Shown: positions 41,130 to 54,472 of the stretch, one piece after another
Layout of the letters: every line of letters begins with the position of its first letter
Numbering within the stretch: position 1 is the stretch's first letter
Source: Yokenella regensburgei ATCC 49455
GTDB lineage: Bacteria; Pseudomonadota; Gammaproteobacteria; Enterobacterales; Enterobacteriaceae
Reading direction: 5' to 3'
DNA length: 64,000 bases
Assembly (NCBI RefSeq): GCF_000735455.1
Contig: NZ_JMPS01000044.1
Coordinates: 62,001-126,000 of the forward strand
The notes under the pieces: model-generated
Database searches by the model: none
What the model was told of the DNA's origin: nothing
The model's input: the letters and a program-made list of their open reading frames with translations, nothing else
Translations under genes and position numbers: made by a program

Positions 41130-41165
41130 GCCCGTTTCCTGCAGAAATTTACCGGACTTCTAATG

Positions 41166-41194
41166 TAAAAAGCCCCGCAACGAGTTGCGGGGCT
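41166..41194 (-). terminator. Terminator after rpmA
   Basis: AGCCCCGCAA and TTGCGGGGCT form a 10-bp perfect stem with a 4-nt loop and a T-run on the minus strand. It lies between rpmA and yhbE. Confidence 0.9.
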
Positions 41195-41220
41195 CTAATC
41201 CGTTTCAGGACGCGAAAAAC

Positions 41221-41478
<258 letters not shown>

Positions 41479-41497
41479 TTAAATCTCTCCTCAGGTC

Positions 41498-41863
<366 letters not shown>

Positions 41864-41879
41864 TCACAATAGGGCGCGA

Positions 41880-41908
41880 ATATTACGCAAAACGCGCGGC
41901 TTTGACAA
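41880..41908 (-). promoter_or_regulatory. rplU promoter
   Basis: TTGTCA, a 17-bp spacer and TAATAT on the minus strand form a strong sigma-70 promoter; transcription would start near 41873 and give a leader of about 65 nt. The divergent ispB promoter must lie in the same 256-bp gap. Confidence 0.8.
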
Positions 41909-42065
41909 GAGCGATCATCGATTGATGCAGAAAAAAAACACAACGCACACGGCGACGTTTATCTGGCGCGTTTTTTCAGTACAATTGCGGCTACAATTCT
42001 AATACAAACTCTCTGCTATCTCTTTTGGATAGATGGAAAACAGGACATTAAGCCCGGCTTTTGCG

Positions 42066-43037
42066 ATGAATCTAGAAAAAATCAATGAGTTAACCGCGCA
42101 AGACATGGCGGGAGTCAACGCAACCATCCTCGAGCAGCTCAACTCTGATGTGCAGTTGATCAACCAACTGGGGTACTACATCGTCAGCGGCGGTGGTAAA
42201 CGCATTCGCCCGATGATTGCTGTGCTGGCAGCGCGAGCGGTGGGTTATGAAGGCAATGCGCATGTCACAATTGCCGCCCTAATCGAGTTTATCCACACCG
42301 CTACCCTGCTTCACGACGATGTGGTGGATGAGTCGGATATGCGCCGCGGTAAAGCGACGGCTAACGCAGCGTTTGGTAATGCCGCAAGCGTGCTGGTTGG
42401 TGATTTCATCTACACGCGCGCGTTTCAGATGATGACCCGCCTTGGCTCGCTCAGAGTGCTTGATGTCATGTCTGAAGCAGTAAACGTCATTGCCGAAGGC
42501 GAAGTGCTGCAGTTGATGAATGTGAACGATCCGGACATCACTGAAGAAAACTATATGCGCGTTATCTACAGTAAAACCGCACGCCTGTTTGAAGCCGCGT
42601 CTCAATGCTCCGGTATCCTGGCGGACTGTACGCCTGAACAGGAACAAGGGCTTCAGGACTATGGCCGCTATCTTGGCACAGCTTTCCAGCTGATTGACGA
42701 TTTACTCGATTACAGCGCAGACGGTCAGACCCTTGGCAAGAACGTGGGTGACGACCTGAACGAAGGCAAACCTACGCTGCCGCTGCTGCACGCGATGCGT
42801 AACGGTACCGCTGAGCAATCTGCCATGATTCGCGAAGCGATTGAACAGGGTAACGGCCGCCATTTGCTGGAGCCGGTTCTTGAAACCATGGCGGCGTGCG
42901 GTTCGCTGGAATGGACCCGTATGCGTGCCGAGCAGGAAGCTGATAAAGCAATTGCTGCCCTGCATTCCATTCCGGAATCTCCGTGGCGTGAAGCCCTCGT
43001 GGCGCTGGCACACATCGCCGTACAGCGCGACCATTAA
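42066..43037 (+). CDS. ispB: Octaprenyl diphosphate synthase IspB
   Basis: IspB makes the C40 side chain of ubiquinone and menaquinone. ATG 42066 (MNLEKINELTAQDMAGVN) gives 323 residues as in E. coli; the frame opens at 42033 but the first eleven codons are not in the family. The first aspartate-rich motif is LLHDDVVDESDMRRG (about 82-96) and the second is FQLIDDLLDY (about 209-218). It is divergent from rplU. Confidence 0.97.
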   Translation: MNLEKINELTAQDMAGVNATILEQLNSDVQLINQLGYYIVSGGGKRIRPMIAVLAARAVGYEGNAHVTIAALIEFIHTATLLHDDVVDESDMRRGKATANAAFGNAASVLVGDFIYTRAFQMMTRLGSLRVLDVMSEAVNVIAEGEVLQLMNVNDPDITEENYMRVIYSKTARLFEAASQCSGILADCTPEQEQGLQDYGRYLGTAFQLIDDLLDYSADGQTLGKNVGDDLNEGKPTLPLLHAMRNGTAEQSAMIREAIEQGNGRHLLEPVLETMAACGSLEWTRMRAEQEADKAIAALHSIPESPWREALVALAHIAVQRDH

Positions 43038-43045
43038 TCCCCTCC

Positions 43046-43067
43046 TTCCCGCGCAAATGCGCGGGAA
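43046..43067 (+). terminator. Stem-loop after ispB
   Basis: TTCCCGCGC and GCGCGGGAA form a 9-bp perfect stem with an AAAT loop, 8 bp past the ispB stop. There is no clear T-run. Confidence 0.6.
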
Positions 43068-43236
43068 AGTTCCATAAAAACAGTATTCATTTTCCCGTAT
43101 TTACCTGTTTCCTTGATATTTTCTGAATATGCATTCTATTTAATCGAACTTTTTAGAACCACAAGCTTTCCGGGGTTATAGTAAGTTCGTCGTGAAGTCT
43201 GGCGACGCTCTGAAATGTCACTGACAGGGAGAAAGC

Positions 43237-43506
43237 ATGGAAAAGTTCATTGACTGGCATCCGGCCGATATCATTTCCGGATTACGTAAGAAAGGCACGT
43301 CGATGGCGGCGGAGTCACGAAAAAACGGACTCAGTTCTTCGACACTGGCGAATGCGCTAACCCGCCCATGGCCGAAAGGCGAGCTTATTATCGCGAACGC
43401 ACTCGGCACCGACCCGTGGGTCATCTGGCCATCGCGCTATCACGATCCTGTTACCCATGAGTTTATCGACAGAACGCGTCTGATGCGTCAACGTAAGAAG
43501 CTGTAA
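43237..43506 (+). CDS. sfsB: Ner-like DNA-binding transcriptional regulator SfsB
   Basis: SfsB (Nlp) is an 89-residue helix-turn-helix protein related to the Ner repressor of phage Mu; in E. coli it raises maltose-gene expression when overproduced. The HTH lies at about residues 18-42 (KKGTSMAAESRKNGLSSSTL), followed by the Ner-family signature RPWPKGELIIANALG and PWVIWPSRY. A ribosome binding site (AGGGAGA) precedes ATG 43237. The 199-bp gap upstream holds only the ispB stem-loop and presumably the promoter. Confidence 0.93.
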   Translation: MEKFIDWHPADIISGLRKKGTSMAAESRKNGLSSSTLANALTRPWPKGELIIANALGTDPWVIWPSRYHDPVTHEFIDRTRLMRQRKKL

Positions 43507-43516
43507 AGCAGGCAGA

Positions 43517-43549
43517 AGCACCCCCCGTGCCAGACTGGCAGGGGGCTGC
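43517..43549. terminator. Stem-loop between convergent sfsB and murA
   Basis: CCCCC-TGCCA pairs with TGGCA-GGGGG around GAC, with one bulged G. It has no T-run and lies between two stop codons. Confidence 0.55.
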
Positions 43550-43565
43550 ATCAGAGAGGCAGGCG

Positions 43566-44840
<1,275 letters not shown>

Positions 44841-44877
44841 TTAAAATTCATACTTGCCGGGACGGTCTCGTCCCGAC

Positions 44878-45132
44878 TCAAAAGCCGTTTAGCTTGCGAT
44901 CGCGTTCCCACTCTTGCGGTGTATACGCTTTGATCGACAAGGCATGGATGCGGTTGTCGGCGATGTACTCCATCAAAGGAGCATAGACCGATTGCTGTTT
45001 CTTGACGCGGCTCATGCCGTCAAACAATTCACCCACAGCAATAACCTGAAAGTGACTGCCATCGCCAGAAACGTGGACTTCCTTAAGGGAGAGTGCGTTC
45101 ATCAGCACTGTCTGAATTTCATGATTTTCCAT
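44878..45132 (-). CDS. ibaG: BolA-family acid-stress protein IbaG
   Basis: IbaG (YrbA) is a BolA-type protein that can bind an Fe-S cluster with a monothiol glutaredoxin. ATG 45132 ([16 protein letters not shown]) gives 84 residues as in E. coli; longer in-frame starts up to 45201 add a stretch that is not in the family. The BolA core [20 protein letters not shown] and the C-terminal [13 protein letters not shown] are present. A terminator separates it from mlaB, so it has its own promoter and leads into murA. Confidence 0.94.
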   Translation of the reverse strand: MENHEIQTVLMNALSLKEVHVSGDGSHFQVIAVGELFDGMSRVKKQQSVYAPLMEYIADNRIHALSIKAYTPQEWERDRKLNGF

Positions 45133-45203
45133 GGGTTCAAATTTCATCTGATAGTAAAAACAGCCCATCATCTTAGAGGAAAGTGGCGCTGTCTTAAACA
45201 AGC

Positions 45204-45236
45204 AAAAAGCCCCATCCTGAAAATAGACGGGGCTTT
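45204..45236 (-). terminator. Terminator of the mla operon
   Basis: AAAGCCCC and GGGGCTTT pair around a 15-nt loop and are followed by TTTTT-like sequence on the minus strand (GGGGCTTTTTGC). Confidence 0.8.
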
Positions 45237-45258
45237 AAATAATAACGTACTGAAAGAT

Positions 45259-45549
45259 TTACGGGATCATATCCGCAGGCAGGTTATATAACTGGATAAG
45301 CGTCTGTAAATTTTCACTCTTGCCGATGACGCTCGCTTCTCTGCCCTGCGCGCGAATATCGGCAATTAAATGGATGAGTAGCGCCAGCCCTGCGGTATCG
45401 ACACGGGTCACGGCAGAAAGATCTATGCTGGACGCCGCTTTAGTGGCCTGAGCACGCGCTTCCCACAGGGGCACGAGCCAGTCCTGATCCAGCTCGCCCT
45501 GTAACCGCAGACAGCCGTCTTCACAGCTCCAGCGTAGTTCATTAGCCAT
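45259..45549 (-). CDS. mlaB: STAS-domain phospholipid transport subunit MlaB
   Basis: MlaB is the cytoplasmic STAS protein that supports the MlaFE ABC transporter. ATG 45549 overlaps the mlaC stop by one base (TAATG), which fixes the start and indicates coupling; it gives 96 residues. The STAS core LQGELDQDWLVPLWEAR and SAVTRVDTAGLALLIHLI is present with the conserved Thr/Ser after the Asp-rich loop. It diverges more from E. coli than the other mla genes do. Confidence 0.93.
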   Translation of the reverse strand: MANELRWSCEDGCLRLQGELDQDWLVPLWEARAQATKAASSIDLSAVTRVDTAGLALLIHLIADIRAQGREASVIGKSENLQTLIQLYNLPADMIP

Positions 45550-46184
45550 TATTTTTTCTGTTCCAGGGTGATCGGCTGTTTGGCGATAGACTGCAGTTCC
45601 GCCGTCAGACCGTCGATCCCTTTGGTACGCAGCAGATCGCTCCACTCGTTCTGTTTGGTGGTGATCATGCTTACGCCTTCCGCAATCATGTCATATGCCT
45701 GCCAGTTGCCGGTCTGGCTGTTCTTACGCCACTGGAAGTCCAGACGTACCGGCGGGCGACCGTTCGGATCAAGGATGGTCACGCGGATAGGCACAATAGT
45801 CGCATCGCCCAGCGGCTGTTCCGGAGCAATCTGGTAAGTCTGGCCGTGGTACATCGCCAGCGCCTGACCGTAAGCCTGCTTCAGATACTCACGGAATGCG
45901 GTGAAATAGGCTTCACGCTGTGCGGGAGTGGCGTCTTTGTAGTAACGACCCAGTACCAGCGCACCGGCATACTTAATCTGCACGTACGGCAGCAGTTCCT
46001 GATCCACAACGTCACGCAGGTAATCCGGATTGGCACGGATTTTCGGCTGTTCTGCTTTCAGACGGCCGAAGGTTTTCGCTGCCGCTTCATTCATCAGCTT
46101 GTAGGGATTGGTCTGGTCAGCCGCGGTGGCCGCCGTGAGTGGGGCAATCACCAGCATGGCGATCATCAGCAAGCGTTTAATCAT
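45549..46184 (-). CDS. mlaC: Periplasmic phospholipid-binding protein MlaC
   Basis: MlaC shuttles phospholipid between the MlaA complex in the outer membrane and MlaFEDB in the inner membrane. The 211 residues match E. coli, with a signal peptide ending TAATAA near residue 20-22. The conserved [21 protein letters not shown] and FRVYL-type beta strands ([21 protein letters not shown] pattern) follow. It starts 19 bp after the mlaD stop. Confidence 0.96.
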   Translation of the reverse strand: MIKRLLMIAMLVIAPLTAATAADQTNPYKLMNEAAAKTFGRLKAEQPKIRANPDYLRDVVDQELLPYVQIKYAGALVLGRYYKDATPAQREAYFTAFREYLKQAYGQALAMYHGQTYQIAPEQPLGDATIVPIRVTILDPNGRPPVRLDFQWRKNSQTGNWQAYDMIAEGVSMITTKQNEWSDLLRTKGIDGLTAELQSIAKQPITLEQKK

Positions 46185-46203
46185 CTCTCATTTCTCCCGT
46201 GAT

Positions 46204-46758
46204 TTAATTCGTCGTGCCAGCGGCAGACGGCGCAGCGGTAGTATGGTCTCCGCTGCTTCCTTGTGCATCGCCAGAACTCTTATTGTCACTGCCTTTACTG
46301 TTGTAGAGGAACTGCCCAATCAGGTCTTCAAGCACAATGGCAGACTTCGTATCCTGGATAGTGTCGCCGTCTTTAAGAATAGCCGTTCCCAGTTCAGGAT
46401 CTTCAAAGCCAACGTTCAGCGCCAGATACTGTTCGCCAAGCAGGCCAGAAGTGCGAATCGCCAGAGAACTGGTATCCGGAATATGGTTGTAGCGCTCTTC
46501 GATATCCATCTCTACGCGCGGCAGGTAGGTTTTTGGATCAAGCGTAATGTCGGAGACGCGGCCAATCACCACCCCGCCGATGCGGATCGGGGAGCGTGCT
46601 TTCAGGCCACCGATGTTGTCGAAGGTGGCATACAAGCGGTATGTTGGCTCCGTGCGCAGCGAGGTTACATTGGCTGCCTGCAGGCAGATAAACAGGGCCG
46701 CCAGCAGTGCAATCAGCAGAAAAATACCAACCCAAATTTCACTTTTTTTCGTTTGCAT
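46204..46758 (-). CDS. mlaD: MCE-domain phospholipid transport subunit MlaD
   Basis: MlaD forms a hexameric ring on the periplasmic face of MlaE. ATG 46758 (MQTKKSEIWVGIFLL) gives 184 residues; 46773 is an in-frame alternative. One membrane helix lies at about 8-28 and the MCE domain at about 38-120 (DNIGGLKARSPIRIGGVVIG, DTSSLAIRTSGLLGEQYL). The tail after residue 150 is Ser/Gly/Ala-rich. It lies 4 bp after the mlaE stop. Confidence 0.96.
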   Translation of the reverse strand: MQTKKSEIWVGIFLLIALLAALFICLQAANVTSLRTEPTYRLYATFDNIGGLKARSPIRIGGVVIGRVSDITLDPKTYLPRVEMDIEERYNHIPDTSSLAIRTSGLLGEQYLALNVGFEDPELGTAILKDGDTIQDTKSAIVLEDLIGQFLYNSKGSDNKSSGDAQGSSGDHTTAAPSAAGTTN

Positions 46759-46762
46759 GAAC

Positions 46763-48368
<1,606 letters not shown>

Positions 48369-48580
48369 TGGATCATCCTTTCTAAACCTCATGGGGTCAG
48401 CATGACGCGTTATTTCGCCATGAACCCATCATTTTTACAGAATCTTACCCGCACAAGTTAGCGAAAGCTGGCATTTGTTTTACTTTTACGACGCATAAAG
48501 TCAAAATTAAGAATTCGTTACGTTCTTTGGCCAGGCCTTGCGTCACGGACCGACGATTATACCTGAAGAAAGGATTTTAG

Positions 48581-49558
48581 ATGCTCTTAGCGACGGCACT
48601 GTTAATTATTGGTTTACTTCTTGTGGTCTACAGTGCCGACCGACTGGTTTATGCCGCCTCTATTTTGTGTCGATCGCTTGGGATCCCACCGCTGATCATT
48701 GGGATGACGGTAGTGAGCGTCGGAACATCACTTCCTGAGATCATCGTCTCTTTTGCAGCGTCAACCCATGGCCAGATAGATCTGGCGATTGGTACAGCCA
48801 TTGGGTCGAACATCGTCAATATCCTGCTAATCCTTGGTTTAGCGGCAGTTCTTCATCCCTTTACCGTGCATTCTGATATCCTGCGACGCGAGTTGCCGTT
48901 AATGTTAGTCGTCACGTTGCTGACGGGTTGTGTGCTGTATAAAGGCTCGCTGACGCTGATGGACGGTTTTTTCCTGTTGGCGCTGGCGGTGCTGTGGCTA
49001 CTGTACATTGTGAAAGTCGCCCGTCTGGCGGAACGGCAAGGTAACGATAGCCTGACCCGCGAACAAGTCGCAGAGCTACCGCGGGATGGCTCGCTCCCGG
49101 TGGCGTGCCTGTGGCTGGGAGTAGCATTAATTATTATGCCGATGTCGACCCGCATGGTGGTCGATAATGCCACCGTGCTGGCTAACTATTTTGCCATGAG
49201 CGAGCTGACGCTTGGTCTGACGATAATCGCTATTGGCACCAGCCTGCCGGAGCTGGCAACCGCGATCGCCGGCGCACGTAAAGGTGAGGACGATATTGCG
49301 ATTGGCAATATCATTGGTGCCAATATATTTAATATCGCGATAGTCCTTGGCCTGCCCGCGTTGATAGCGCCGGGGGACTTCGATAATCAGGCTTTTCTGC
49401 GAGATTATGGCGTTATGGTGCTGGTCAGCATCGTATTCGCCCTGCTCTGCTGGCGCCGTAAGCGGCAGATCGGCCGTGGTGCTGGCGCGCTGTTAATTGG
49501 CGGTTTTTTCCTGTGGCTGGCGATGCTGTACTGGGTAGCACCGCTTTTTATTGAATAA
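48581..49558 (+). CDS. yrbG: Calcium/sodium antiporter family protein YrbG
   Basis: YrbG belongs to the CaCA cation-exchanger superfamily. The two inverted alpha repeats are plain: GTSLPEIIVSFAAS with GSNIVNILLILG in the first half, and GTSLPELATAIAGAR with GANIFNIAIVLG in the second. The 325 residues match E. coli. Transport of calcium by this protein has not been firmly shown. It leads the yrbG-kdsDC-lptCAB-rpoN run, 14 bp before kdsD. Confidence 0.93.
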   Translation: MLLATALLIIGLLLVVYSADRLVYAASILCRSLGIPPLIIGMTVVSVGTSLPEIIVSFAASTHGQIDLAIGTAIGSNIVNILLILGLAAVLHPFTVHSDILRRELPLMLVVTLLTGCVLYKGSLTLMDGFFLLALAVLWLLYIVKVARLAERQGNDSLTREQVAELPRDGSLPVACLWLGVALIIMPMSTRMVVDNATVLANYFAMSELTLGLTIIAIGTSLPELATAIAGARKGEDDIAIGNIIGANIFNIAIVLGLPALIAPGDFDNQAFLRDYGVMVLVSIVFALLCWRRKRQIGRGAGALLIGGFFLWLAMLYWVAPLFIE

Positions 49559-49572
49559 ATCGGAAAATCACT

Positions 49573-50559
49573 ATGTCGCAACTAGATTTGCAACCGGATT
49601 TTGACTTTCAGCAGGCAGGACGTGAAGTCCTGGAAATTGAACGTGAAGGTCTGGCACAGCTCGATCAGTATATTAATCAGGATTTTGCTCAGGCCTGCGA
49701 GAAGATATTCTATTGCAGCGGCAAAGTGGTGGTCATGGGGATGGGCAAATCTGGTCATATTGGCCGGAAGATGGCCGCGACCTTTGCCAGCACCGGGACC
49801 TCGTCGTTTTTTGTCCACCCGGGCGAAGCGGCACACGGCGATCTCGGGATGGTCACTCCACAGGATATCGTGATTGCGTTGTCGAACTCCGGTGAATCCA
49901 ACGAGATCCTCGCGCTGATCCCGGTGCTTAAACGTCTGCAGGTACCGCTTATCTGCATGACCAGCCGTCCGGAAAGCAGCATGGCGCGGGCCGCAGACAT
50001 CCACCTGTGTGTCAAAGTCCTGAAAGAAGCCTGCCCGCTGGGTCTGGCCCCGACTTCCAGCACCACTGCGGCACTGGTTATGGGAGATGCGCTCGCGGTG
50101 GCGCTGTTGAAAGCGCGCGGCTTTACTGCCGAAGATTTCGCGCTTTCTCATCCAGGTGGCGCACTGGGCCGCAAGCTGCTGCTGCGGGTTAATGACATCA
50201 TGCACACAGGCGATGAAATCCCGCACGTCAGCAAAGACGCTTCGCTTCGCGATGCGCTGCTGGAAATCACCCGTAAGAATCTGGGTATGACCGCTATCTG
50301 CGATGACCAGATGCAGATCCAGGGTATTTTCACCGATGGTGACCTGCGCCGGGTCTTTGATAACGGTACCGATATGCGTAACCTCAGCATTGCCGATGTC
50401 ATGACGCCGGGCGGGATCCGTATTCGCCCAGGCACCCTGGCGGTTGATGCCTTAAACCTGATGCAATCCCGCCATGTTACCTGCGTACTGGTTGCCGATG
50501 GCGACCATTTGCTGGGTGTGGTACATATGCATGATCTGCTGCGCGCAGGCGTAGTGTAA
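49573..50559 (+). CDS. kdsD: D-arabinose 5-phosphate isomerase KdsD
   Basis: KdsD makes D-arabinose 5-phosphate from ribulose 5-phosphate, the first step to Kdo for LPS. The 328 residues match E. coli. An N-terminal SIS domain (GMGKSGHIGRKMAATFASTG, HPGEAAHGDLGM, SNSGESNEI) is followed by two CBS domains at about 205-265 and 275-328. It lies 14 bp before kdsC, the phosphatase of the same pathway. Confidence 0.96.
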   Translation: MSQLDLQPDFDFQQAGREVLEIEREGLAQLDQYINQDFAQACEKIFYCSGKVVVMGMGKSGHIGRKMAATFASTGTSSFFVHPGEAAHGDLGMVTPQDIVIALSNSGESNEILALIPVLKRLQVPLICMTSRPESSMARAADIHLCVKVLKEACPLGLAPTSSTTAALVMGDALAVALLKARGFTAEDFALSHPGGALGRKLLLRVNDIMHTGDEIPHVSKDASLRDALLEITRKNLGMTAICDDQMQIQGIFTDGDLRRVFDNGTDMRNLSIADVMTPGGIRIRPGTLAVDALNLMQSRHVTCVLVADGDHLLGVVHMHDLLRAGVV

Positions 50560-50573
50560 TTAAGGACGAAAGA

Positions 50574-51140
50574 ATGAGTAATGCTGGTGCATCAGTGGCG
50601 ACCTGCTACGGTCCCGTGAGTGCAAAGGTGATGGCAAGCGCGGAAAATATCCGCCTGCTGATCCTCGATGTGGACGGCGTCATGTCCGATGGCCTCATTT
50701 ATATGGGCAACAATGGCGAAGAGTTAAAAGCCTTTAACGTTCGCGATGGTTATGGCATTCGCTGTGCGCTGACTTCCGGCATTGAGGTCGCGATCATTAC
50801 CGGGCGGAAGGCTAAACTATTAGAAGATCGTTGCGCCACGCTTGGCATCACCCACCTGTATCAGGGTCAGTCAGATAAACTGCTGGCATACCGCGAGCTG
50901 CTGGAGAAACTCTCGCTTTCTCCGCAACAAGTGGCCTATGTAGGGGATGACCTTATCGACTGGCCGGTCATGGCGGACGTTGCGCTCGGCGTTGCCGTCG
51001 CCGATGCCCATCCGATACTGATTTCACGCGCGGATTACGTTACCTATATCAACGGTGGTCGTGGAGCGGTACGAGAAGTCTGTGATTTGTTACTATTGGC
51101 ACAGGGCAAGCTAGAGGAAGCCAAAGGGCAATCGATATGA
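50574..51140 (+). CDS. kdsC: Kdo 8-phosphate phosphatase KdsC
   Basis: KdsC removes phosphate from Kdo-8-phosphate. The 188 residues match E. coli and hold the HAD motifs: nucleophile Asp32 and Asp34 in ILDVDGVMSDG, the Thr in IITGRKAKLLEDR, and YVGDDLIDWPVM. It is the cap-less tetrameric HAD type. The stop overlaps the lptC start by 4 nt (ATGA), so the two are coupled. Confidence 0.97.
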   Translation: MSNAGASVATCYGPVSAKVMASAENIRLLILDVDGVMSDGLIYMGNNGEELKAFNVRDGYGIRCALTSGIEVAIITGRKAKLLEDRCATLGITHLYQGQSDKLLAYRELLEKLSLSPQQVAYVGDDLIDWPVMADVALGVAVADAHPILISRADYVTYINGGRGAVREVCDLLLLAQGKLEEAKGQSI

Positions 51141-51712
51141 GCAAAACCAGACGTTGGGTTATCATTCTGCTATCGCTGATTGCGCTGATTCTTATCGGCG
51201 TAAATCTGGCGAGCAAAGACGATACGAAGGAGATAGTCGCCAACCCTAACGAACCGACTTACAAGAGTGAGCACTCCGATACGGTCGTCTACAGCCCAGA
51301 GGGTGCGCTGACTTACCGCTTGATTGCGGAGCACGTGGAGTATTTTTCTGACCAGGCCATTTCGTGGTTTACCAACCCGGTGTTGACCACCTTTGACGTC
51401 AACAAAGTGCCAACCTGGTCAATTAAGGCCGATAAAGCCAAACTCACTAACGACCGCATGTTGTATCTGTACGGACACGTTGAAGTTAACGCGCTGACGG
51501 CAGACTCACAACTGCGTAAAATTACAACGGACAACGCTCAGATTAACTTGATCACTCAGGATGTCACGTCTGATGATCTGGTAACACTGTACGGAACCAC
51601 ATTTAATTCCAGCGGCCTGAAAATGCGCGGAAATCTACGCAGCAAAAACGCCGAGCTGATTGAAAAGGTTAGAACCTCATATGAAATTCAGAACACACAA
51701 ACTAAGCCTTAA
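51137..51712 (+). CDS. lptC: LPS export protein LptC
   Basis: LptC is a bitopic inner-membrane protein that passes LPS from LptB2FG to LptA. The 191 residues match E. coli: one membrane helix at about 7-25 (WVIILLSLIALILIGVNLAS, with the OstA-like beta-jellyroll after it, about 60-180). It overlaps kdsC by 4 nt and lptA by 32 nt. Confidence 0.96.
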   Translation: MSKTRRWVIILLSLIALILIGVNLASKDDTKEIVANPNEPTYKSEHSDTVVYSPEGALTYRLIAEHVEYFSDQAISWFTNPVLTTFDVNKVPTWSIKADKAKLTNDRMLYLYGHVEVNALTADSQLRKITTDNAQINLITQDVTSDDLVTLYGTTFNSSGLKMRGNLRSKNAELIEKVRTSYEIQNTQTKP

Positions 51713-52238
51713 ATTAGCGCTCGCCAGCACGCTGCTGGCGGCCAGTCTGCCGGCACTGGCGTTAACCGGTGATACCGATCAGCCTATTCATATTGAGTCT
51801 GACACTCAGTCGCTGGACATGCAGGGGAACATCGTCACCTTCACCGGTAACGTCGTCGTGACCCAGGGCACCATCAAAATCAATGCCGATAAGGTCGTGG
51901 TAACGCGTCCGGAAGGCGAAAAAGGCAAAGAAGTGATCGACGGTTTTGGTAACCCGGCGACCTTCTACCAAATGCAGGACAGCGGCAAACCGGTGAAAGG
52001 TCACGCCTCTAAAATGCATTATGAACTGCAGAACGATTTCGTGGTGCTGACCGGCAATGCGTATCTTGAGCAGCTCGACAGCAACATTACAGGCGACAAG
52101 ATAACCTACCTGGTCAAAGAGCAGAAAATGCAGGCCTTTAGCGATAAAGGCAAACGCGTGACCACCGTTCTGGTACCGTCACAGCTGCAGAACAAAAACG
52201 GCAACAGCCCGGCTCCGGCGCAAAAGAAGAGTAACTAA
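51681..52238 (+). CDS. lptA: Periplasmic LPS bridge protein LptA
   Basis: LptA forms the beta-jellyroll bridge that carries LPS across the periplasm to LptD. ATG 51681 (MKFRTHKLSLKLALAS) gives 185 residues as in E. coli and a signal peptide ending PALA at residue 27; the frame opens at 51660 inside lptC. The OstA repeat strands DTDQPIHIESDTQSLDMQG and TFTGNVVVTQGTIKINADKV are well kept. The start lies inside the last codons of lptC. Confidence 0.96.
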   Translation: MKFRTHKLSLKLALASTLLAASLPALALTGDTDQPIHIESDTQSLDMQGNIVTFTGNVVVTQGTIKINADKVVVTRPEGEKGKEVIDGFGNPATFYQMQDSGKPVKGHASKMHYELQNDFVVLTGNAYLEQLDSNITGDKITYLVKEQKMQAFSDKGKRVTTVLVPSQLQNKNGNSPAPAQKKSN

Positions 52239-52244
52239 TTCGTT

Positions 52245-52970
52245 ATGGCAACATTAACTGCAAAGAATCTCGCCAAGGCTTATAAAGGCCGCCGCGTGGT
52301 GGAAGATGTCAGTCTGACCGTCAACTCCGGCGAGATTGTGGGTCTGCTTGGCCCTAACGGTGCGGGTAAAACCACCACCTTTTATATGGTGGTCGGCATC
52401 GTTCCACGCGACGCGGGTAATATTATCATCGATGATGAAGATATCAGCCTGCTGCCGCTGCATGCCCGCGCCCGTCGTGGCATTGGCTACCTGCCGCAGG
52501 AAGCGTCCATTTTCCGCCGTCTGAGCGTGTACGATAACCTGATGGCTGTACTGCAGATCCGTGACGATCTCAGCAACGAACAGCGCGTCGATCGCGCCAA
52601 CGAGCTGATGGAAGAGTTCCACATTGAGCACCTGCGCGACAACCTCGGTCAGGCGCTTTCCGGTGGTGAACGCCGCCGTGTGGAAATCGCCCGCGCCCTG
52701 GCTGCCAACCCGAAATTCATCCTGCTTGATGAACCTTTCGCCGGTGTAGACCCGATCTCCGTTATCGACATCAAACGCATTATCGAGCACCTGCGTGACA
52801 GCGGTCTCGGTGTCCTGATAACCGACCATAACGTCCGCGAGACGCTGGCCGTCTGTGAGCGAGCTTATATTGTGAGCCAGGGACACCTCATAGCTCACGG
52901 AACGCCAAAAGAAATCCTCGAAGATGAGCATGTTAAGCGCGTCTACCTTGGGGAAGACTTCAGACTCTGA
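52245..52970 (+). CDS. lptB: LPS export ABC transporter ATPase LptB
   Basis: LptB powers extraction of LPS from the inner membrane as part of LptB2FGC. The 241 residues match E. coli. Walker [10 protein letters not shown] is at 36-44, the signature is [17 protein letters not shown], Walker B is [13 protein letters not shown] and the switch His is in [11 protein letters not shown]. It starts 6 bp after lptA and is followed 46 bp later by rpoN. Confidence 0.97.
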   Translation: MATLTAKNLAKAYKGRRVVEDVSLTVNSGEIVGLLGPNGAGKTTTFYMVVGIVPRDAGNIIIDDEDISLLPLHARARRGIGYLPQEASIFRRLSVYDNLMAVLQIRDDLSNEQRVDRANELMEEFHIEHLRDNLGQALSGGERRRVEIARALAANPKFILLDEPFAGVDPISVIDIKRIIEHLRDSGLGVLITDHNVRETLAVCERAYIVSQGHLIAHGTPKEILEDEHVKRVYLGEDFRL

Positions 52971-53016
52971 TAGGGTAGTGTCATTGTTGTAACTCCTGGA
53001 GATTAATGACCTGAAC

Positions 53017-54450
53017 ATGAAGCAAGGTTTGCAGTTAAGACTCAGCCAACAGCTCGCCATGACGCCGCAGCTGCAACAGGCCATTCGCCTGCTACAACTC
53101 TCGACGCTGGAGCTTCAACAAGAGCTTCAGCAAGCGCTGGAGAGCAATCCGTTGCTTGAGCAAACCGATCTTCACGATGAGGTCGACACCACGGAGACAC
53201 CGGACAAGGAAACCCTTGATACCGTTGACGCCCTCGAACAAAAAGAGATGCCGGAAGAGCTACCGCTCGACGCCAGCTGGGATGAAATCTACACCGCCGG
53301 AACGCCGTCTGGCACCGGCGCGGACTACATCGACGACGAACTGCCGGTCTACCAGGGAGAGACCACTCAGTCACTGCAGGATTACCTGATGTGGCAGGTG
53401 GAGCTGACCCCGTTCTCGGATACCGACCGCGCCATTGCCACCTCGATTGTCGATGCGGTCGATGACACCGGATACCTCACTATTTCCGTTGAGGATATTC
53501 TGGAAAGTATCGGCGACGACGATGTCGGTATCGAAGAGATTGAAGCCGTGCTCAAACGCATTCAGCGCTTCGATCCGGTCGGCGTGGCGGCGAAGGATCT
53601 TCGCGACTGCCTGCTTATCCAGCTCTCCCAGTTCAGCAAAGAGACACCGCGTCTGGAAGAGGCGCGGCTCATCATTAGCGATCATCTCGATCTGCTCGCC
53701 AATCACGACTTTCGCTCCCTGATGCGTGTTACACGTCTGAAAGAAGAGGTGCTGAAAGAGGCGGTGAACCTGATCCAGTCGCTGGATCCACGCCCCGGGC
53801 AGTCAATTCAGACCGGAGAGCCGGAATATGTCATCCCCGACGTGCTGGTACGCAAGATGGGTACCCGCTGGGTCGTAGAGCTCAACTCCGACAGTATCCC
53901 GCGCCTGCAGATAAACCAGCAGTACGCTGCCATGGGTAACAACGTGCGCAACGAAACTGACGGTCAGTTTATCCGTAGCAACCTGCAGGAAGCGAAGTGG
54001 CTCATCAAGAGCCTGGAAAGTCGTAACGACACGCTCCTGCGCGTCAGCCGCTGCATCGTCGAGCAGCAGCAGGCTTTCTTTGAACAGGGCGAAGAGATGA
54101 TGAAACCGATGGTACTGGCCGATATCGCCCAGGCCGTCGAGATGCATGAATCGACGATTTCACGCGTGACAACGCAGAAGTATCTGCACAGTCCGCGCGG
54201 TATTTTTGAGCTTAAATATTTCTTCTCAAGTCACGTGAATACCGAGGGCGGCGGCGAAGCCTCTTCTACGGCAATTCGCGCACTGGTGAAGAAGTTAATT
54301 GCCGCGGAAAATCCCGCGAAACCACTGAGCGACAGCAAGCTAACCTCTATGTTGTCTGAACAGGGCATTATGGTGGCCCGCCGTACCGTCGCGAAGTACC
54401 GAGAGTCTCTGTCCATTCCGCCATCAAACCAGCGTAAACAACTGGTCTGA
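53017..54450 (+). CDS. rpoN: RNA polymerase sigma-54 factor
   Basis: RpoN directs polymerase to -24/-12 promoters of nitrogen, phage-shock and other genes and needs AAA+ activators. The 477 residues match E. coli. Region I is Gln/Leu-rich ([20 protein letters not shown], about 7-26), then an acidic linker (about 50-110), the core-binding domain, an HTH near 365-385 ([20 protein letters not shown]) and the RpoN box [10 protein letters not shown] near 454-463. Confidence 0.97.
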   Translation: MKQGLQLRLSQQLAMTPQLQQAIRLLQLSTLELQQELQQALESNPLLEQTDLHDEVDTTETPDKETLDTVDALEQKEMPEELPLDASWDEIYTAGTPSGTGADYIDDELPVYQGETTQSLQDYLMWQVELTPFSDTDRAIATSIVDAVDDTGYLTISVEDILESIGDDDVGIEEIEAVLKRIQRFDPVGVAAKDLRDCLLIQLSQFSKETPRLEEARLIISDHLDLLANHDFRSLMRVTRLKEEVLKEAVNLIQSLDPRPGQSIQTGEPEYVIPDVLVRKMGTRWVVELNSDSIPRLQINQQYAAMGNNVRNETDGQFIRSNLQEAKWLIKSLESRNDTLLRVSRCIVEQQQAFFEQGEEMMKPMVLADIAQAVEMHESTISRVTTQKYLHSPRGIFELKYFFSSHVNTEGGGEASSTAIRALVKKLIAAENPAKPLSDSKLTSMLSEQGIMVARRTVAKYRESLSIPPSNQRKQLV

Positions 54451-54472
54451 TAAAACTGATAAGGAAGACACT